From NCBI GenBank assembly GCA_963580285.1, contig OY757010.1:63696406-63760405 (forward strand): a DNA stretch of 64,000 bases, written 5' to 3'. Numbering within the stretch: position 1 is the first letter of the stretch; the number at the start of each line of letters is the position of its first letter. This DNA comes from Lucinisca nassula (Eukaryota; Mollusca; Bivalvia; Lucinida; Lucinidae). The notes below the pieces were generated by a model. That model was not told where the DNA came from. It made no database searches and was given only the letters and a program-made list of their open reading frames with translations. Made by a program: the position numbers and the translations under genes. Positions 41,831-51,810 of the stretch are shown in pieces.

Positions 41831-42320
41831 TCCATTACGAAAACACACAAATACATTGCAAATTTTACACACAGAAAAACCCCCCGAAACTTTTAAGATG
41901 AAAGTCTTTGTGATATATTTCTTAAATCTACTCACAATATAGAAAGCAACAACATTACGCAAATACGCCTATACAAATACATTGCCACCTTTATCTCTGT
42001 AAAAATGAAGATTTTATGATGAAAAAATATGATATTTTTCTTATTTCTGCTCAAAATATAGATTGTGTGCACTCGTTAAAACCGCCTCATTGAGGCGGTT
42101 TTAACGAGTACCCACAATCTATATTTTAGAGCAGAAATAAGAAAAATAAGGTATACCCCCGAAAACCCCAGTTTTACTATATAAAAGTGGGGTTCAAGGG
42201 GGTCAAAATTATATAGGCATGTTTTCGTGATGATATAAGAAAAATAAAGTTCACTCCTGTTAACACCATCTTTATTAAACAAAAGCAGGGTACATGGGGG
42301 TCAGAATTATATAGGTGCTA
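41831..42320 (+). mobile_element. HP2 element nested in another HP2 element
   Basis: A full type II copy (41953-42232, CATTACGCAAATACGCC to TTTTCGTGATG) lies between a left half (41831-41952, CATTACGAAAACACAC) and a right half (42233-42320, TAAGAAAAATAAAGTTCACT) of a second copy. Confidence 0.85.
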
Positions 42321-42368
42321 AAAATTACTTTTCTCTGTGCAGAATGGGGTTAACAAAGGTGTAAAGTA

Positions 42369-43837
42369 CAGGGTGTCCAAAAAGTAAGTTAACAGTTTTG
42401 ACGAGATTTTAATACATCATAACGTTGTGAAAGCGGTATAAAATTTCTCACAGACATAGCATATATCCTTAAGTTTTTTCTTATAAAATTTCATACAAAT
42501 CCATTAAAGCATAAAAAAATAACAAACAATAAACAAAAAATACCAAATTTGTCCAGTGACGTCAATTTAGTAATTTATGACGTTTTCCAGATGCCGCCCC
42601 TTTCGACGTTTTCCTTCCCGTACTCGCTGCTTGAAATTTTCAATTACTCTAGCACAATTGCCAACACTTATCTTCTTGACTTCCCTGCGTATTTGTTTTA
42701 ATAACATAGCAGTATCTGTGGGTCTGGGCTTGTAAACAACCGATTTAAGATAACCCCAAAGAAAGAAATCACAGGGGTTCAGGTCTGGACTGTGCGCAGG
42801 CCAAGTTACGCCGCATTGTTTCACTTCGGGATATCGTCTGGAAATTACCCGCTCATCAAATGTGTCATGTAACATATCTAACACTTTGTTAGCCGTATGT
42901 GGTGTTGCTCCATCTTGCATAAACCATTCACTGTTAATGTCAGTTGATCGTTTCCGCAATTCCGGTAAAAACTTGTTGTTTAATAGCGACATGTAGCGGT
43001 CTGAATTAACAGTATCGCTAAACACATACGGTCCAATGATTCCCCTGGATGACATAGCACACCAAACTGTAATTTTATCGCTATGGAGTGGCCTTTCTGC
43101 TATTTGGTGGGGCTGTTCATTTGCCCAAAATCTCATGTTCTGTTTGCAAACATGTCCTGATAAAAGGAAATGTGACTCATCGCTAAACCACACATCATTA
43201 AAAGCATCGGCGTAAGTGTCAATAACGTCTGATGCCCAGTTACAAAATGATAGCCTTTCCACTTGATCCGTTATATTTAAGCTCTGCATAATTTGTATTT
43301 TATATGGATAAAGTTCTAAATCTTTTCTTATTATGTTATGAACGGATGATTTGGGGATACCTGTCTCCGAGGATGTACGCCGAATTGAGTTTTCAGGACT
43401 GTCTTGCATAAGTTCTTGAAGCGTGCTCACATTTTCATCACTTCTACTGGTCTTCGGCCGTCCCGACTTTTGCGCGTCTTTCACCGATCCCGTTTCTTCA
43501 AATTTTCTGATAGTCTTGTAGATATTTAGTCGACTTACAGTATCACCATTAAATGAATATTTAAATTTTCTTTGAACATCTGTAGCGCTTTTAGTTTCGT
43601 AAAAGTTCTTTACAATGAAAATACGCTGGGCTAACGTCAAACGCGCCATCTTGGAAAAAACAAGATTTTAAATGACGTCATTTTGCGACAACGTCAATTA
43701 CTTTGGCGCGTTTTAATTATGTCGTATAAAAACTTTAGGATATGTGCGTTAATTTGGAATATTGTTCATCAAAATAGCTTTAAAATTAAAAAAGTTATGA
43801 CGGGTTAAAACTGTTAACTTACTTTTTGGACACCCTG
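42369..43837 (-). mobile_element. complete IS630/Tc1/mariner transposon
   Basis: 1469 bp. Inverted repeats CAGGGTGTCCAAAAAGTAAG (about 31 bp matched at both ends, continuing TTAACAGTTTT) flanked by TA at 42367-42368 and 43838-43839. The single ORF is uninterrupted. This is the only autonomous-looking element in the window. Confidence 0.93.
42567..43649 (-). CDS. transposase, DD47D, IS630/Tc1/mariner superfamily
   Basis: 360 codons from an ATG at 43649. The N-terminal helix-turn-helix region (residues 1-110) has LTLAQRIFIVKNFYETKSAT, KFEETGSVKDAQKSGRPKTS and TGIPKSSVHNIIRKDL, with the GRP linker. The catalytic core has Asp157 in WFSDESHF, Asp246 in WFMQDGATPHTA and Asp294 in SPDLNPCDFFLWGYLK. 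There are 47 residues between the last two, longer than the 34 of Tc1 and mariner. The product would bind the inverted repeats and cut and paste the element at TA in the nucleus. The C-terminus is basic (RRKGRH). No stop or shift is seen, so it may be recently active. Codons are as AT-rich as the surroundings. Confidence 0.93.
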   Translation of the reverse strand: MARLTLAQRIFIVKNFYETKSATDVQRKFKYSFNGDTVSRLNIYKTIRKFEETGSVKDAQKSGRPKTSRSDENVSTLQELMQDSPENSIRRTSSETGIPKSSVHNIIRKDLELYPYKIQIMQSLNITDQVERLSFCNWASDVIDTYADAFNDVWFSDESHFLLSGHVCKQNMRFWANEQPHQIAERPLHSDKITVWCAMSSRGIIGPYVFSDTVNSDRYMSLLNNKFLPELRKRSTDINSEWFMQDGATPHTANKVLDMLHDTFDERVISRRYPEVKQCGVTWPAHSPDLNPCDFFLWGYLKSVVYKPRPTDTAMLLKQIRREVKKISVGNCARVIENFKQRVREGKRRKGRHLENVINY

Positions 43838-43919
43838 TACATCGACTTCTTTATGTGACAAACATTGTAAACCTGATTCTAGGAACTGATTTGTTAAGAA
43901 ATTCTATAATAAATATGTT

Positions 43920-44105
43920 CTAAAAAAGGGTTAACCTTTGGAAGCAAGGAATACACCACAGAGCTGAAAAGTATGGAGTGTGCATGTTTTCTGGGCCAGA
44001 CTAGCTAGTTTCGGCAAATTAGGCCTCATCAGTGACCCTCAGATATTTTCGAAATTCCACAATGGAATCAATGATCCAAAAGGACAAGAAAATATAATCT
44101 ACACT
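43920..44105 (-). repeat. family J repeat
   Basis: Inverse of 30930-31110: CTTTGGAAGCAAGGAATACA, CAGACTAGCTAGTTTCGGC, CATCAGTGACCCTCAGATAT. A shorter copy is at 32335-32425. Confidence 0.7.
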
Positions 44106-44181
44106 ATGATGTAGGGCAGATTGATGATTAAGTTTGCACTGGTGATCAAGGGCAAGCTCAGCCTTTGGTAGGTTGCAATGA

Positions 44182-44490
44182 CATCACGAAAACATGCCTA
44201 TAAAATTTTGACCCCATTGAACCCCACATTTATATAGTAAAGCTGGGCTTTACAGGGATAAAATAGAAGTGAAGGCAATGATAAGGAATCAATACAATTA
44301 CCCCACAGCTCCCATCAGTGACACCAAAAGGGAAAGAAACAAAACATGAAACAACTAGACCCTAATGGAAACAGCAATAGCAGAAAGCCAAAAGGACAGT
44401 TACTGTCCCACAAAATGGCCAACTGGCTATTCCAAACAAAATAATATAAGCGAAATACACACTCAAAGACAAACCAAAACAACAAGAATT
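44182..44490 (-). repeat. HP2 half copy fused to R-X copy
   Basis: 44182-44262 is an HP2 right end in reverse (CATCACGAAAACATGCC ... CTGGGCTTTACAGGGATA). From 44263 the sequence is reverse R-X (AATAGAAGTGAAGGCAATGA, AGGACAGTTACTGTCCC). Confidence 0.7.
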
Positions 44491-44504
44491 CTGCCGAAGG
44501 CTAT

Positions 44505-45240
44505 GTCGCGTCTGTGAGGGCGCAAAGTCACCGAATCATGAAATCTAGGGCAAGGTCAAATATTTATGCTTCCATAAAAGTTTCCATTCCTAGATACAAG
44601 CTTGTACCAAATATCATTAATGAAGCTCTAATAGTTCTTGAGAAATGAACTTAAACATTAGGTTTAACACTATGGTTGATGCAATAGTTCACTAAGTCAG
44701 TGGACCAAGACATTTAGGTCAAGGTCAAATATGGATGTTTGCATTTAAGTTGCCATCCACAGATACAAGTTAGAACCAAGTATCATTAATGAAGCTCTTA
44801 TATATCTTGAGAAATAAACTTGACCATTTGGGTGAAAGCTAGGGTGGCCGCAAATGTTGACGCATTGACAAATGGATGAATGAATGGACGAAGGAAGGGA
44901 CGGAAACTGGGCGCCTATATTACGCCATGCTAATAGCAGGCGCGACAAAAATAAACCATGACAGAAGGATCACCTTGGAATGGTCAGTGAAATGACTTCC
45001 ACTGGGGAGGGGGAGGCTTGAATCAATTGTACGCAGTTTCAATCCTCTCCCTTACTTCGTTGTTTTTTTTTTTTTGTTTTTTTTTTTTGTGGTAACATTT
45101 ACAATGTATTTGTATAGGCATGTTTTTGTTTTGTATACAGTGACATGTCTGACGATGATGTGTACTTTCATTCAGGAGATAGGATGCAGACAAGCTGTTT
45201 TTGGTCCATATTCTATAATTTTGAAAATGAGGTCAAGGCT
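44505..45240. repeat. degenerate repeats and poly(T) before the LINE
   Basis: Units with TAGATACAAG..GTACCAA.ATCATTAATGAAGCTCT recur at 44590-44640 and 44755-44800. The end is GGGACGGAAACTGGGCGCC / GCAGGCGCGACAAAAATA. Poly(T) at 45061-45090. An HP2 end scrap is at 45090-45135. Confidence 0.5.
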
Positions 45241-47184
45241 ACAAAATATAATCAAGTACTTGGTAGATTGCAAAAATATATTGTACAATTTGCAGCCAAG
45301 CGGCAAGCCTTTAAAGCATGGAAGACAGGTAAGGGCACCCGTGCATCATATCTTGCGGCCAAACGCATAGCCAGACGAGCGGTGCACCATGCTCACCAAG
45401 AAGCTGAGAAGGAGATCTACAAGAATATTGACCCTAAGTCCTCAGAAGTATACCGCCTTTCTAACCAGATGAGAAGAGAGAAAGCCGATGTTGTAGGTGA
45501 CAAACCAGTAAAGAATGATGCAGGGGAGATGTCAATGTGTGAACACTCAAAGCAGAGGGCCTGGTTAGAACACTACCAAAGGCTGCTCAATGTTGAGTTT
45601 GACTGGGACCCAGACAACCTGTCGGATGAACCACCAGTGGAAGGGCCACCCATCCCAATCACTATTGATATGGTTAAGAAGGCTATCTCTCATATGAAGA
45701 CTGGCAAAGCACCGGGTCCCTCTGGCATAGTGGTGGAGATGATAAGATGGATGGCTTCATTAGGCAGTTGGTGTCCATTGACGATTCCCAGTTTGGCTTC
45801 GTCCCAGGAAGAGGCACAACAGACGCAATTTTTGTTGTACGGCAGCTGCAAGAGAAGTATCTGGCGGCCAACAGGAGACTCTACATGGCTTTTGTAGACC
45901 TGAAGAAGGCATTTGACCGAGTGCCTCGGAAAGTCATCTGGTTGGCACTAAGAAAACTTGGAGTTGACGAGTGGATTGTGAAACTGGTCCGAGGGATGTA
46001 TGCTAATGCTCGGAGCCGTGTCCGCGTTGGGGATGGTTACAGTGAAGAATTCGAGGTGAAGGTGGGTGTTCATCAAGGCTCTGTTCTCAGCCCACTGCTT
46101 TTCATCATTGTGCGTGAAGCCTTGTCATGCGAGTTTCGCTCTGGAGTCCCCTGGGATGACCTGTATGCTGATGACCTTGTCATCATAGCTGAATCCCTTG
46201 AGGAATGTGTCAGGAGGCTCTTAACTTGGAAAGACGCAATGGAGTCGAAAGGGCTGAGAGTGAATGCAGGAAAGACAAAGATCTTATCTGTGGTACAGGT
46301 CTGGACCTCTTGCAGAGTACAGGCCAGTTCCCATGCGCTGTTTGTCGCACTGGAGTGGGCAGCAACAGTATCTTTTGTAATGGCTGCAAGTTCTGGGTGC
46401 ACAAGAAATGCAGTGGGCTCAATCGCTTGATAGAGGACCCTGATTACAGGTGTACACTGTGCCAAGGAACTGCACGCCCCTAAGATGGCAAACCACAGAG
46501 GGAAGTTCAAGTTGGATCCGACAAGCTGGAAGTTGTAGCTTCCTTTTGCTACCTAGGTGATATGCTATCTGCAGCGGGTGGTTGCGACCTTTCAACTACA
46601 TCACATGTGAAAACAGCCTGGAAGAAATTCAAGGAGTTGCTACCAGTTCTCTCTTTCAAGACACGTGGCCGTGTGTATAGCTCTTGTGTGCGGAGCGCAA
46701 TGCTCCATGCCAGTGAGACATGGCCATTGACAAAGCCAAACCTTCAACGTCTACAGCGAAATGACAGGGCAATGATCAGACAGATATGCAATGTCAAGCC
46801 AGAAGACACTGTCACCATCAGGTCCAGTGAGTTACTTGAGCGTCTTGGCATTGAGGACCTGGACCTCATCCTGAAAGAGAGAAGGCTTCGATGGTATTGA
46901 CATGTGGAATGCTCCAACGGTGCAGTCAAGACTGCCTGTGACATACAGGTAGGTGGAAAGCGGGGGCCAGGAAGGCCCAAGATGACCTGGAAGCAGCTAA
47001 CAGAAAGAGATTGCAGAGAATGGACGATCTCTGCTATCGATCCTCGTGATAGACAAGCCTGGAGATCTGGTGTAAGATCTGCCATGCGTGCAGCAAGCCA
47101 GTTACCTGGAAGGGGGCCCACTTATGTGGAAGCTGCCCCTGTACCTGCACGTTAATCAAAAATCCGTTGATGATGATGATGATG
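45240..47184 (+). mobile_element. 5'-truncated non-LTR retrotransposon with (GAT)n tail
   Basis: ORF2-type sequence from the RT N-terminal region to the C-terminus, followed by a short 3' end with (GAT)n at 47167-47184. No endonuclease domain. Other, shorter copies are at 1320-2870 and 38950-39410. Confidence 0.85.
45242..47155 (+). pseudogene. LINE ORF2: reverse transcriptase plus zinc finger
   Basis: Blocks in order: N-terminal region (YNQVLGRLQKYIVQFAAKRQ, VKKAISHMKTGKAPGPSGI); a deletion/shift near 45735; RT palm FGFVPGRGTTDAIF, FVDLKKAFDRVPRKV, VHQGSVLSPLLF and LYADDLVIIAESLEEC (catalytic YADD); a shift near 46280; a Cys/His finger with CAVC, CNGC, HKKC and CTLC; a stop just after GTARP; the C-terminal part LEVVASFCYLGDML and LQRLQRNDRAMIRQICNV; and a TGA inside RRLRWY*HVEC. 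At least two shifts and two nonsense changes, so it is dead. Codes for target-primed reverse transcription in intact relatives. Confidence 0.88.
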
Positions 47185-47466
47185 AATTTAAGACAACAAA
47201 TTAATTAATGAATTTATTTGGGAGATAAATTGCAGACAAGTTTTTGGCCCAGATTTTACAGTCTTTCGGAGGCTGTGATCAATCTTGAAAATGAGGCCAA
47301 GGTCACCATTGGTAGGTTGGGATGATATACAGTGACTAAATAAGTACCTAATTTCCCCACAGTTAATAAATTCATTCAGGATAAAGGGTGCAGACAAGCT
47401 ATTGTTTTTCCCAAATGTGACAATCTTAGGGGACGGTGACTGTGAAAATATGGCAGCAGTCACCAG

Positions 47467-47744
47467 CATCATGTGAACAAGTCCATGAAATGAAGACCCC
47501 CTAAACCCCACTTTATATAGAGAAAACTGGGGTTTACGGGGGTATACATTATTTTTCTTAGTTCTGCCGAAAGACATAGGTTGTGGGTACTCGTTAGAAC
47601 CGCCTCACTGAGGCGGTTCTAACGAGCACCCTCAACCTATGTTTTGAGCATTTATAAGAAAAATATCAAGGATTTTCATCAGAAAAGTAGCAATTTTGGA
47701 GATGTGAAAAATACACTATGTCACACGGGTGTGTTATCGTAATG
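47467..47744 (-). mobile_element. HP2 element, full length (type I), reverse
   Basis: CATCATGTGAACAAGTCC start, ACCCCACTTTATATAGAG, hairpin GGGTACTCGTTAGAACCGCC / GGCGGTTCTAACGAGCACCC, end GGGTGTGTTATCGTAATG. Confidence 0.9.
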
Positions 47745-48385
47745 GTCTAATCAAGGTTTTGATAAGTTGCAATATTATGTACCAAGTTTGGCCATCGGTT
47801 CAGGAGATATAGTGCTTCACAGCGCCAACAATCGATGCTGATGCCTTCGGAAACAGGATCTGCACCAGAAAAAAGAAATATATCTTCTTCCCCTATGGTG
47901 GGGGAACATGAAATGACCATAAACGTCATTTTTTTCTATATATTCTTTACATCTTGTTTGGATATAACATGATTGTTTAGCTTATAAAGTTTCTGCTTTT
48001 GACCGCAACAATAATGTTGTAATGGACTTGTGGTGTTTGTTTTGTGTTTTTAGAGTTCAACAGCTCAGTCAACACTATATAGGTCATATCAAGCAGGTCG
48101 GTTTACATATTCACACTTCTCCTGGACAGGCTAGTACAGTGCACATTCTTTTGCCAGAAATAAACAACTGCCCTTCTTGAATCATTGGAAGGGAGAGAAT
48201 GACCGTAGAAAAGCTTCCATGCTCACCCTCCATGAAAGAACGTTGCTGACCATGACAGGTATGGTATCAGTTGTCTCTTGATCACCAGTCAGACTTACAT
48301 CAGACTGAGCTACCTATAAGCCAGCAGAGTATGTGGCACATATATTTCTTTGTTGTGCTTGAAATACTCCATTAAAGTACGTCAA
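47745..48385. other. intergenic sequence with nothing recognised
   Basis: No gene or clear repeat seen. Confidence 0.4.
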
Positions 48386-48621
48386 TTAAGGGGAATGGAT
48401 ATACCTTCAGGGGAGGCAACTCCTGAAAAAGTTTGTCTCACATGTCAATAGATGTCAACACTTAAAGGAAAGAATTTGCTCCTGAGGAGCAAATTCCTTC
48501 CTTTAAGAGTAGACCCCTTTTTGAGTGGGACAGGGCTTACAAAAAGCAAACAGAAATACCAAAAGTTGTCTCCCTTTGAAAAATGAGGGGAAAATCTGCC
48601 AGGTCTTCCCATTTTCCTTAA
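48386..48621. mobile_element. TTAA-flanked MITE
   Basis: TTAA at 48386-48389 and 48618-48621. Inner ends GGGGAATGGATATACC and CCCATTTTCC. Internal palindrome GAATTTGCTCCTGAGGAGCA-AATTC. Partner copy 60143-60361. TTAA targets are used by piggyBac and Kolobok elements; I cannot choose between them. Confidence 0.6.
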
Positions 48622-48925
48622 ACTTCAATGTTTACATCCTAAGTGCATTTACAGAAAACACCTATAGTTTACTATAGGAATGCAATGTTGTTGATACATC
48701 AATGAATACATTGGCACACACCCTACTACAGAATCATTCAATGTGTTCAAAAATAATTCATGGTTCTCTCCAATATGATTGGATGATGGCAATGTTATTT
48801 GTCAACAGTGCTCTTCTGCTCTTAATTGGAAAGCTGGGTGCAAATCTTTTCCTGTTCCAATTTTAGCTCTCAAACCAGAATTTTTGTAACATAATGGGTG
48901 GAAAATAATGTGAATATAAATAATA

Positions 48926-49530
48926 ACAAGAGGCTCAATGAGCCTAAACCGCTCACCTGAGGAACTTAAGTTTTAACAATTCACAGACTTGACTACTAAA
49001 TCTGCTAATAGAATCCAGCCCATTGACCGTTACAGGATATAAGTCATCATTATTGCATTGCATTCCAAGTTTGAGACTTCTAGCTTCTATAGTTCCTGAG
49101 AAATCTTTGACGAAAATTTAACATTGGTCAAAATGGAGAGAAAGAAGAATGAAAGAACAGATGAACAAATAAGCTAAGAAAGCCCAATGTCTCTTACACA
49201 AAATAAGTCATCATAATTCTATTGAATACCAAATTTGATGCTTCTAGCTTTTATAGTTCCTGAGAAATCTTTGATTAAAAATTTAACATTGGTCTATTAT
49301 CTCTATATGGAGAGAAAGAAGAATGAAGGAACAAATGAACCAGACTAGCTCCAAAACCTAATGCAGCCTTTCCCCTTGCCCAATGGTGCTACACATAAAA
49401 TTTAAACAAGATTGGTCGACTGCCTTGCTTTATTGAAAGTGTGGACGACGGATGGACGGACGACAGACGACGGACTCCGGAGCCTTGGTATACTATCAGC
49501 TCACTGGAGCCTTTGGCTCAGGTGAGCTAA
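48926..49530 (+). mobile_element. ACAAGAG element A, first part
   Basis: 5' end ACAAGAGGCTCAATGAGCC (hairpin) then GCTCACCTGAG. 3' end is an 11-bp stem-loop around GGAGCCTTTGGCTC followed by AGGTGAGCTAA. GCTCACCTGAG and CTCAGGTGAGC are exact inverted complements. Contains two related units (GACTTCTAGCTTCTATAGTT / GCTTCTAGCTTTTATAGTT) and a GACGGATGGACGGACGAC block near the 3' end. Confidence 0.7.
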
Positions 49531-51445
49531 AAATTCAAGTCGCTATTTCTGTCACAACATTTTCCCTACGTTAAGTCTATGGGCAAATTTTTTTGTCTCT
49601 CAAGGTCACGTAACTCCGAGGTCAATATTCCGATTCGGCCCAAAATCGAACTTAACCGAGATTTTATGCCTGTCCTCGTTACCTGCAAGTTTGAAGCTGA
49701 TATGAATAAAAATAAAGTTGCTATCGTGGTCACAACGTATTTTTTTATGCTCAAGGGCAGGTAACTCCAAGGCAAATATTCCGATTCGGCCCAAAATCGA
49801 ACTTAACGGAGATTTTATGTCTGTCCTTGTTACCTGCAAGTTTGAAGCTGATCTGAAAAAATTTCAAGTCGCTATCGTAGTCGCAACATTTTCCCTAATA
49901 AAGTCTATGGGCAAATTTTTTGTCGCTCAAGGTCACGTAACTCCGAGGTCAATATTCCGATTCGGCCCAAAATTGAACTTAACTGAGATTTTATGCCTGT
50001 CCTCGTTACCTGCAAGTTTGAAGCTGATATGAATAAAAATAAAGTTGCTATCGTGGTCACAACGTATTTTTTTATGCTCCAGGGCAGGTAACTCCAAGGC
50101 AAATAATCCGATTCGGCCCAAAATCGAACTTAACCGAGATTTTATGTCTGTCCTCGTTACCTGCAAGTTTGAAGCTGATCTGAAAAAAATTCAAGTCGCT
50201 ATCGTAGTCACAACATTTTCCCTATGTAAAGTCTATGGGCAAATTTTTTGTCGCTCAAGGTCATGTAACTCCGAGGTCAATATTCCGATTCGAACTTAAC
50301 TGAGATTTTATGCCTGTCCACGTTACCTGCAAGTTTGAAGCTGATCTGAATAAAAATAAAGTTGCTATCGTGGTCACAACGTATTTTTTTATGCTCAAGG
50401 GCAGGTAACTCCAAGGCAAATAATCCGATTCGGCCCAAAATCGAACTTGACCGAGATTTTATGCCTGTACTGGTTATCTGAAAGAATGAAGTCGATCAGA
50501 AAAAAATTGACGGAGCTAGAGTGATGACAAGCTTTTTCCTATGTGAAGACTATGGGAGCTAGATGTTGCCATGGCAACCAGAGTTCCACTCAGATCTGCC
50601 TGAAAACCTAATGAAGCCTTTCCACTTGCCCAATAATGCGACACATGAAATTTGATCAAAGTTGGCCAAGTAGTCTTTAAGATATACATTTTTGAAATTC
50701 CCTTTAACCCTAATGCAAAAACACACAAGGGAAGGTAACTCCTAAGTGAATGATCCGATTCTGCCAGTTATCGAACTTGACCGAGATTTCATGGCTGTGC
50801 TGGTTATCTGCAAGAATAAAGCCAATCTGAAAATAATTAAAGCAGCTACGGTGATGACAACATTCTCCCCATGTTAAGTCAATAGGCAATTTTTTCAACG
50901 CTCAAGGGCACGTAACTCCTGAGTGAATAATCCGATTCAGCCCAAAATCGAACTTGATCGAGATTTCATGCCTGTCCTCGTTATCTGCAAGAATGAAGTC
51001 GATCAGAAAAAAATTGACGGAGCTAGAGTGATGACAAGCTTTTTCCTATGTTAAGAACGCTCAAGGGCACGTAACTCCTGAGTGAATAATCCGATTCAGC
51101 CCAAAATCGAACTTGATCGAGATTTCATGCCTGTCCTCGTTATCTGCAAGAATGAAGACAATCAGAAAAAAATTGACGGAGCTAGAGTGATGACAAACTT
51201 TTTCCTATGTTAAGTCTATGGGAGCTATTTGTTGCCATGGCAACCAGAGTTCCAATCCGATCTGCCCGAAAACAGTATGCAGTCTTTCCCCCTACCTGAT
51301 AATGCTTCACATGAAATTTGATCAAGATTGGCCCACTGGTTCCGGAGATATACTTCTTTGAAAGTGTGGACGACGACGGACGACGACGGACGCCGGCTCG
51401 TGGTATACTAATACCTCACATGAGCCTTCGGCTCAGGTGAGCTAA
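49531..51445 (+). mobile_element. ACAAGAG element A, tandem array and second 3' end
   Basis: About eleven degenerate ~170-bp units (CAAGTCGCTATCGTAGTC, GGTCACGTAACTCCGAGGTC, TTCCGATTCGGCCCAAAATC, CTGTCCTCGTTACCTGCAAG), with a near-exact duplication of 339 bp (49566 and 49905). The 3' end again is a 12-bp stem around GAGCCTTCGGCTC followed by AGGTGAGCTAA. Open frames on both strands come from the repeat and have no coding character. Confidence 0.7.
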
Positions 51446-51479
51446 TAATGGTCATTTATTTAAAGGTATTGAAGTTTGA

Positions 51480-51810
51480 ATAACATTCGGTCAAGAGCAA
51501 AGTTTAAGTGATCCCTAAAGGGGTTTGCTTACTGTGCATCGCAAGCAAAGTTTAAGTGAATGCCAAAGGAGTTACTTTGCAAGTAACCAGATGTTATTCA
51601 TACTTCAATGAACATCAAAGAAGGGGGTTCACTTTAAATTTTGCTTGTGACCAGATGTTATTCATACTTCAATGAACATCAAAGAAGGGGGTTCACTTTA
51701 AACTTTGCAAGTAACCAGATGTTATTCATACTTCAATGAACATCAAAGAAGGGGGTTCACTTTAAACTTTGCTTGTGACCAGATGTTATTCATACTTCAA
51801 TGAACATCAA
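51480..51810 (+). repeat. 64-bp tandem array, left part
   Basis: CCAGATGTTATTCATACTTC recurs at 51587, 51651, 51715 and 51779, a strict 64-bp period, with AAGAAGGGGGTTCAC in each unit. The array is broken at 51810 by element B and resumes at 54086. Confidence 0.92.

Noticed and set aside
49566..50299. Overlapping open frames on both strands (e.g. LQVTRTGIKSRLSSILGRIG)
   Set aside because: They follow the ~170-bp tandem units of element A and repeat with them. No coding signal otherwise.
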